Shown here piece after piece: positions 59,754-64,000 of a stretch of 64,000 nt of DNA. The stretch comes from Micromonospora costi. GTDB lineage: Bacteria; Actinomycetota; Actinomycetes; Mycobacteriales; Micromonosporaceae. Position numbers and translations under genes: made by a program. Position 1 is the first letter of the stretch, and each line of letters begins with the position of its first letter. Location: positions 186,001 to 250,000 of the forward strand of contig NZ_RBAN01000005.1 in NCBI RefSeq assembly GCF_003626655.1. The letters are read 5' to 3'. The notes beneath the pieces were generated by a model that made no database searches, had not been told where the DNA came from, and saw only the letters and a program-made list of their open reading frames with translations.

Positions 59754-60833
59754 GTGCGCGTGTCCGCCGAGGCGTACCGGGTGCCCACCGACGCCCCCGA
59801 GGGCGACGGCACACTCGCCTGGTCCGGCACCACGCTGGTCCTGGTCCGGGCCGAGGCGGACGGCGTGACCGGCATCGGCTGGACGTACGGACCGGCCGCC
59901 GTGGTGCCGGTGGTGACCGACCTGCTCGCGCCCGTGGTCGCCGACCTCGACCCCGACGACGTGCCGGCGATCTGGGACGCCATGCGGCGGCGGCTGCGCA
60001 ACGCGGGCCGGCCGGGCGTCGCGGGGCTCGCGCTGTCCGCCGCCGACTGCGCGGCCTGGGACCTCAAGGCGCGCCGCCACGACGTCCCGCTGGCCCGGCT
60101 GCTCGGCACCGTGCGCCACCGGGTGCCGGTGTACGGCAGCGGCGGGTTCACCACGTACGACGCCGAGCGGCAGCACCGCCAGCTCGCCGGCTGGGTGCAC
60201 GAGCAGGGCATCCCCCGGGTGAAGATCAAGATCGGCGAGTCGTCGGGTGGTGACGTGGCGCGGGACCTCACCCGGATGAGCGCCGCGCGGCGCACGATCG
60301 GCGGGGACGCCGAGCTGTACGTCGACGCCAACGGCGGGTACCAGCGCAAGCAGGCGGTCCGGGTGGCGCAGGCTGCCGCCGACCTCGACGTGCGCTGGTA
60401 CGAGGAACCGGTCAGCTCCGACGACCTCGTGGGGCTCGGACTGGTGCGCGACCACGTCCGACCCGACGTGGCCGCGGGGGAGTACGGCTACGACCTCGTC
60501 TACTTCCACCGCATGGCCCCGTACGTCGACTGCCTCCAGATCGACGTGACCCGGTGCGGCGGGATCAGCGAGTTCCTCCGGGCCGCCGCCGTGGCCGCGG
60601 CGGCCGGCCTGGAGGTCTCCGCGCACTGCGCCCCGCACCAGCACCTGGCGGTCGCCGCGGCCACGCCCAACCTGCGGCACCTCGAGTGGTTCCACGACCA
60701 CGTCCGGATCGAGTCGATGCTGTTCGACGGCACCACACCAGCCACCGGCGGCGCCGCCCCAGTGCCGCTGGACGGTCCCGGCAACGGCGTGACGTTCCGC
60801 CCCGACCGCGCCGCCGAGTACCGCATAGCCTGA
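59754..60833 (+). CDS. Enolase-superfamily (mandelate racemase/muconate lactonizing) enzyme
   Basis: A 359-residue cytosolic enzyme. The general-base KxK is in RVKIKIG near residue 157. Metal ligands are the Asp of YVDANGGY, Glu of WYEEPVS and Glu of GEYGYD. A His in SAHCAPH lies in the last barrel strand. Such enzymes dehydrate or racemise sugar acids or lactones. The substrate is not identifiable. It starts five bases after the dehydrogenase gene and is probably in the same operon. Confidence 0.9.
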   Translation: MRVSAEAYRVPTDAPEGDGTLAWSGTTLVLVRAEADGVTGIGWTYGPAAVVPVVTDLLAPVVADLDPDDVPAIWDAMRRRLRNAGRPGVAGLALSAADCAAWDLKARRHDVPLARLLGTVRHRVPVYGSGGFTTYDAERQHRQLAGWVHEQGIPRVKIKIGESSGGDVARDLTRMSAARRTIGGDAELYVDANGGYQRKQAVRVAQAAADLDVRWYEEPVSSDDLVGLGLVRDHVRPDVAAGEYGYDLVYFHRMAPYVDCLQIDVTRCGGISEFLRAAAVAAAAGLEVSAHCAPHQHLAVAAATPNLRHLEWFHDHVRIESMLFDGTTPATGGAAPVPLDGPGNGVTFRPDRAAEYRIA

Positions 60834-60847
60834 CCCCCTTGCCTCCT

Positions 60848-60926
60848 CCCCGCGATCTTGCACTTTCGGCCCCTGATTCGCGGCCTTCGCCCTTGATGCC
60901 GGGGCAGAAACTGCAAGATCGCGGGG
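60848..60926. repeat. Long inverted repeat between convergent genes (REP-like/bidirectional terminator)
   Basis: Arms 60848-60873 and 60901-60926 pair at 24 of 26 positions around a 27-base spacer; the core is GCGATCTTGCA with GCAAGATCGCG opposite. It lies between a rightward and a leftward gene end, suiting a two-way terminator. I recall similar GCGATCTTGCA hairpins as recurrent in Micromonospora intergenic DNA; copy number was not checked. Confidence 0.8.
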
Positions 60927-60927
60927 G

Positions 60928-62706
60928 TCACGGGCGGAGGTCGGCCTGGTGCAGGGTCACGGCGGCTTCGAGCATGAGGGCGTGCACGAACGCCTGCGGC
61001 AGGTTGCCGCGCAACTGCCGCTGGTGCACGTCGTACTCCTCGGTGTACAGCCCCGGTGGCCCGCACGCGGCCCGGTTGCGCTCGAACCACCGGTTGGCCG
61101 CCACCACGTCACCGGCCTGCCAGGCCGCGAGCGCCGCCGCGAACCCGCAGAGCAGGAACGCCCCCTCCGCGTCACCGAGCGGGCGGCGGTCCGGCCGGAA
61201 CCGGTACAGGTAGCCGTCCTGCTCCAGCTCGGCCAGCACCGCGCGCCGCGTGGCCTCGGTACGCGGATCGTCCGGCGGCACCGCACCGCGGATCCCGGGC
61301 AGCAGCAACGCGGCGTCGACCCGCTCGTCGTCGTACGCCCGCTGCCATCGACCGGACGGATGCCGGCCCCGCAGCGCGGCGTCGGCGAGGATCGTGTCGG
61401 CGAGCGCCGCCCACCGCCCGGCCACGCCGGGCGGCGCCGTGCGCGCGGCGGCCCGTAGCCCGGCCACGCAGGCGAGCTTGGACTGCGTCCACTGCCGGGC
61501 GGGAAGTTCCCAGATCCCCGCGTCCGGTTCCCGCCAGCGTTCCTCGATCGCCCGGGCGGCCACCTGCATCGCCCGCCACGAGTCGTCGGCCAGCCGGTCG
61601 TGCCGGGCCGCCGCCGCGAGCAGTTGCAGGATCTCCCCGAACACGTCCAGCTGGAACTGGTCCCGCACCCAGTTCCCGACCCGCACCGGCGCGCCCGGGT
61701 AGCCGGGCAGGAACTCCAGCTCGGCCTGCTGCGGCACCGGAGCGCCGGTCACGGTGTACGCGGGCGCCAGCCGGTCCCCGTCGGCGAGCACCCGGTCGGT
61801 GAGGAAGGCCACCGCCTCGTCCAGCAGGTCGTACCGCCCGGCCAGCGCGCCGGCCACCCCGGCGAAGGACTGGTCGCGGATCCACGCGTACCGGTAGTCG
61901 TAGTTACGTCCGGCGTGCGCCCGCTCCGGCAGGGACGTGCTCACCGCCGCCACCATCCCGCCGCCCGGTCTGGTGAGGCCTCGCAGCACCGCGTACGCGA
62001 ACGCGGCATCGCGCCGCGCGCTTCCGCCGACCGTCGACGGCATGGCCGACGCCCAACCGTCCTCGGTGATCCGCCAGAGCGTGTCCGGATCCGGCGGCGG
62101 CTCGTCGAGCGGGCCGGTCGACACCTCGAGCACCAGGTCGTGCCGGTCGCCGGCCGGTAGGTGGAGCTCACCCTCGAGCGTCCCGGCCTCCGTGGGGCGG
62201 AGAACCTCCCCGCCCGTGTGACGCAGGTGCAGACCGCCGACGCGTGCCGTCCAGGCCCCGCCCGTCCGGCGCAGTTCGCTGACGGTGGCCCGGCCGAAGT
62301 CGGCCCGCGGGTCGAGGCGTACCCGGACGGCCGCGTCGCGGTCCAGGGCGTGGATCCGCCGCACCAGCACCAGGCGGCGGGCGTCGCCGGGGAACACCAG
62401 CGCCTCCCGTGACTCCACGATGCCGTCGGTGGTCACCCAGCGGCTCACCCAGATCAACGAGCGGGCTTCGTAGTGCCCGCCCCACACGAACCGCGGATTG
62501 GCCGGCGTCACCGTGTAGTCGCCGGGACCGCCGAGAAGGTTGCTGAAGATCGGCGGGTCCGCCCAGCCGGGGGCGCAGAGCCAGGCGACGTTCCCCTCCG
62601 GGCCGAGCAGCGCCCCCCGGTGACCGTCGGCGAGCAGGGCGTACTCCCGCAGCACGTGCGGGTCGCCGCCACGCCGCCCGCGGGCCGCCCGCCCCTCGTC
62701 CGACAC
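60928..62706 (-). CDS. GH15-family glycoside hydrolase (glucoamylase/trehalase-like)
   Basis: A 592-residue cytosolic enzyme from GTG 62706 (GGGGGTG upstream); GTG 62733 is an alternative. An N-terminal beta-sandwich (about 20-225) precedes the (alpha/alpha)6 barrel. YDYRYAWIRDQSF is the conserved substrate-binding stretch, and GIWELPARQWTQSKL holds the likely general acid Glu. GLYTEEYDVHQRQLRGNLPQ holds the second carboxylate. Actinobacterial members include trehalases and glucan hydrolases, so the activity is uncertain. Confidence 0.9.
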   Translation of the reverse strand: MSDEGRAARGRRGGDPHVLREYALLADGHRGALLGPEGNVAWLCAPGWADPPIFSNLLGGPGDYTVTPANPRFVWGGHYEARSLIWVSRWVTTDGIVESREALVFPGDARRLVLVRRIHALDRDAAVRVRLDPRADFGRATVSELRRTGGAWTARVGGLHLRHTGGEVLRPTEAGTLEGELHLPAGDRHDLVLEVSTGPLDEPPPDPDTLWRITEDGWASAMPSTVGGSARRDAAFAYAVLRGLTRPGGGMVAAVSTSLPERAHAGRNYDYRYAWIRDQSFAGVAGALAGRYDLLDEAVAFLTDRVLADGDRLAPAYTVTGAPVPQQAELEFLPGYPGAPVRVGNWVRDQFQLDVFGEILQLLAAAARHDRLADDSWRAMQVAARAIEERWREPDAGIWELPARQWTQSKLACVAGLRAAARTAPPGVAGRWAALADTILADAALRGRHPSGRWQRAYDDERVDAALLLPGIRGAVPPDDPRTEATRRAVLAELEQDGYLYRFRPDRRPLGDAEGAFLLCGFAAALAAWQAGDVVAANRWFERNRAACGPPGLYTEEYDVHQRQLRGNLPQAFVHALMLEAAVTLHQADLRP

Positions 62707-62876
62707 ACCGCACCCCCAACGGTCCGGAAGCACGCGCTACCCGCTGCCGGTCGGTCCACACCACCCGGGGCGCGACCCGTCAGGTCGTGGGTGGCCGATC
62801 GGCGGTCCCGGCCCACGGTGGTGCGGCACAGTCGAGGCGGGGGCGCCGACCGGAGCCCGGAGCGGTGGGGTGGGTG

Positions 62877-64000
62877 ATGGCCGAGGCGGGTCGACCGGGC
62901 CGCGGCCTCGTCCGCGCCGCGTCGCACCGCGTCCTCGGTGTGCTGGGCGGGCCGCGGCGGACCCGCGTCGTGCTCCTGCTCGCCTCGGTGCTGGCGCTGA
63001 ACAGCGCCGACACCGGGACGATCGGGGCCGCCGCGGACCAGTTGGAATCCGACCTCGGTATCAGCCACGCCCAGCTCGGCCTGCTGGCCTCCGTGTCGTC
63101 GGGGATCGGCGCGCTCGCGTCCGTCCCGCTGGGCGTGCTCGCCGACCGCACCAACCGCGTCCGCCTCCTCGTGGTCACCGTGGCGCTGTGGGCGGTCGCG
63201 ATGGTCGCGGGTGGCCTCGCGCCCGACTACTGGTGGCTGCTGGCCTCGCGGCTGCTGCTCGGCGCGGCCGTCGCCGCCTCCGGCCCGGTGGTGGTCTCGC
63301 TGACCGGCGACTTCATCCCGCCCGCCGAACGGGCCGGCATCCTCGGCTGGATCCTCACGGGTGAGATCCTCGGCGCCGGCGTCGGGCTGATCGTCGGCGG
63401 CGAGGTCGCGGCGGCCCTCTCCTGGCGGTACGCGTTCTTCCTGCTCGCCGTGGCCAGCGCCGGACTGGTGGTGCTGCTGTGGAAGCTGTTGCCCGAACCC
63501 GCTCGCGGCGGCGCCGGCTGGCTGCCCGCGGAGCCCACCGGCACCGAGGCCGACCGCGGGCCGTCGCGCCCGCCGGCACCGGACCGGGCCCACGCCGCGG
63601 TGGCCGCCCACCACGTCGAGCCGGCCCGCGACCGCCTGCTGAGCGACGACCCGAACACCTGGTCGCTGGCCCGGGCCGTGCGGTACCTGCTGGCCATACC
63701 CACCAACCGGCTGCTGATCGTCGCCTCGTCGATCGGCTACTTCTTCTTCGCCGGGCTGCGGACCTTCGTGGTCGTCTTCGCGATCGAACACTTCCACATC
63801 TCGCAGATGGCGCTCGGCGGCCTCGTGCCCCTGATCGGCGTGACGGCACTGGCCGGCGCCGTCCTGTCGGGCCGCCTCACCGACCGCGCGCTCGCCCGCG
63901 GGCAAACCGGCGTCCGGATCCTCGTCCCGGCGGCCGGCTACGCCGTCGCCGCGCTGCTCTTCGTCCCCGGCGTGTGGCTGAGTTCCCTCGTGGCGGCGCT
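62877..64000 (+). CDS. MFS transporter, 5' part (runs off the window)
   Basis: At least 374 residues with no stop before the window ends. ATG 62877 is chosen; the leader is weak. A basic N-terminus leads into about nine visible membrane helices. The loop after helix 2 has GVLADRTNRVRL, the major facilitator signature, and DFIPPAERAGILGW follows in the next conserved position. A long cytoplasmic loop (about residues 215-275) divides the two halves. The substrate is unknown. Confidence 0.88.
   Translation, partial: MAEAGRPGRGLVRAASHRVLGVLGGPRRTRVVLLLASVLALNSADTGTIGAAADQLESDLGISHAQLGLLASVSSGIGALASVPLGVLADRTNRVRLLVVTVALWAVAMVAGGLAPDYWWLLASRLLLGAAVAASGPVVVSLTGDFIPPAERAGILGWILTGEILGAGVGLIVGGEVAAALSWRYAFFLLAVASAGLVVLLWKLLPEPARGGAGWLPAEPTGTEADRGPSRPPAPDRAHAAVAAHHVEPARDRLLSDDPNTWSLARAVRYLLAIPTNRLLIVASSIGYFFFAGLRTFVVVFAIEHFHISQMALGGLVPLIGVTALAGAVLSGRLTDRALARGQTGVRILVPAAGYAVAALLFVPGVWLSSLVAA

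Noticed and set aside
56597..60349. A 1250-codon leftward frame opposite the dehydrogenase and enolase-family genes
   Set aside because: Shadow of high-GC coding DNA; the opposite strand carries cofactor and metal motifs.
62870..63364. A 164-codon frame at the start of the MFS gene
   Set aside because: It is a different frame from the transporter with Arg/Pro-rich shadow sequence; the frame from ATG 62877 gives clear membrane helices.

Overview
The window is about 64 kb of very GC-rich DNA with dense genes, many GTG starts and ATGA/GTGA stop-start overlaps. These traits, an IdeR/DtxR iron box, a SARP/AfsR regulator, an actinobacterial qcrCAB set and a hairpin repeat around GCGATCTTGCA point to an actinomycete, most likely Micromonospora or a close relative. 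The genus is an inference from style and family resemblance, not from a search. I saw no rRNA, tRNA, CRISPR array, insertion sequence or prophage.

Layout. 1-131: tail of a cytochrome P450. 184-13053: a sugar-utilisation locus with two LacI regulators, a GH127-type beta-L-arabinofuranosidase, a sugar ABC importer without its ATPase, and a 1755-residue secreted modular glycosidase. Two near-identical palindromes flank the regulator-GH127 divergence and are likely operators. 13431-17011: a secreted lysozyme-like protein and a polar amino-acid ABC importer. 17013-18694: prfH-rtcB, a predicted rRNA-repair/ribosome-rescue pair whose rtcB lacks an obvious start codon. 19046-31626: a TetR regulator, a lipoprotein, a secreted HEXXH metalloprotein, a doubled LtrA membrane protein, a trypsin-like protease, a SARP regulator and a secreted SGNH esterase. 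31660-41420: a DUF1801 protein, a KUP potassium transporter, DUF2243 plus a CtaG-like protein, hemerythrin, an iron-box-controlled remnant of a siderophore permease followed by a siderophore-interacting flavoprotein, Dps, MarR, a holin-like protein and a membrane metallophosphoesterase.

41362-54726 is the most striking block: a contiguous alternative aerobic respiratory chain. Leftward genes encode a System I-type cytochrome c maturation set (CcmC, E, F, G, H; no CcmA, B or D). Divergently, rightward genes encode a caa3-type oxidase (subunit II with fused cytochrome c, subunits I and III), an assembly factor, a one-heme lipoprotein cytochrome c and a qcrC-qcrA-qcrB cytochrome bc complex. System I is unusual in high-GC Gram-positive bacteria, which mostly use System II (CcsA/ResB). 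Subunit I carries Asp and Gln where proton-channel Glu and Lys are normally found. Immediately downstream are a thiamine-diphosphate enzyme of the pyruvate oxidase/acetolactate synthase family and a fused FAD/iron-sulfur D-lactate-dehydrogenase-like protein that could feed electrons into this chain.

59754-64000: an enolase-superfamily enzyme, a long hairpin repeat between convergent genes, a GH15 glucoamylase/trehalase-like enzyme, and the start of an MFS transporter that runs off the window.
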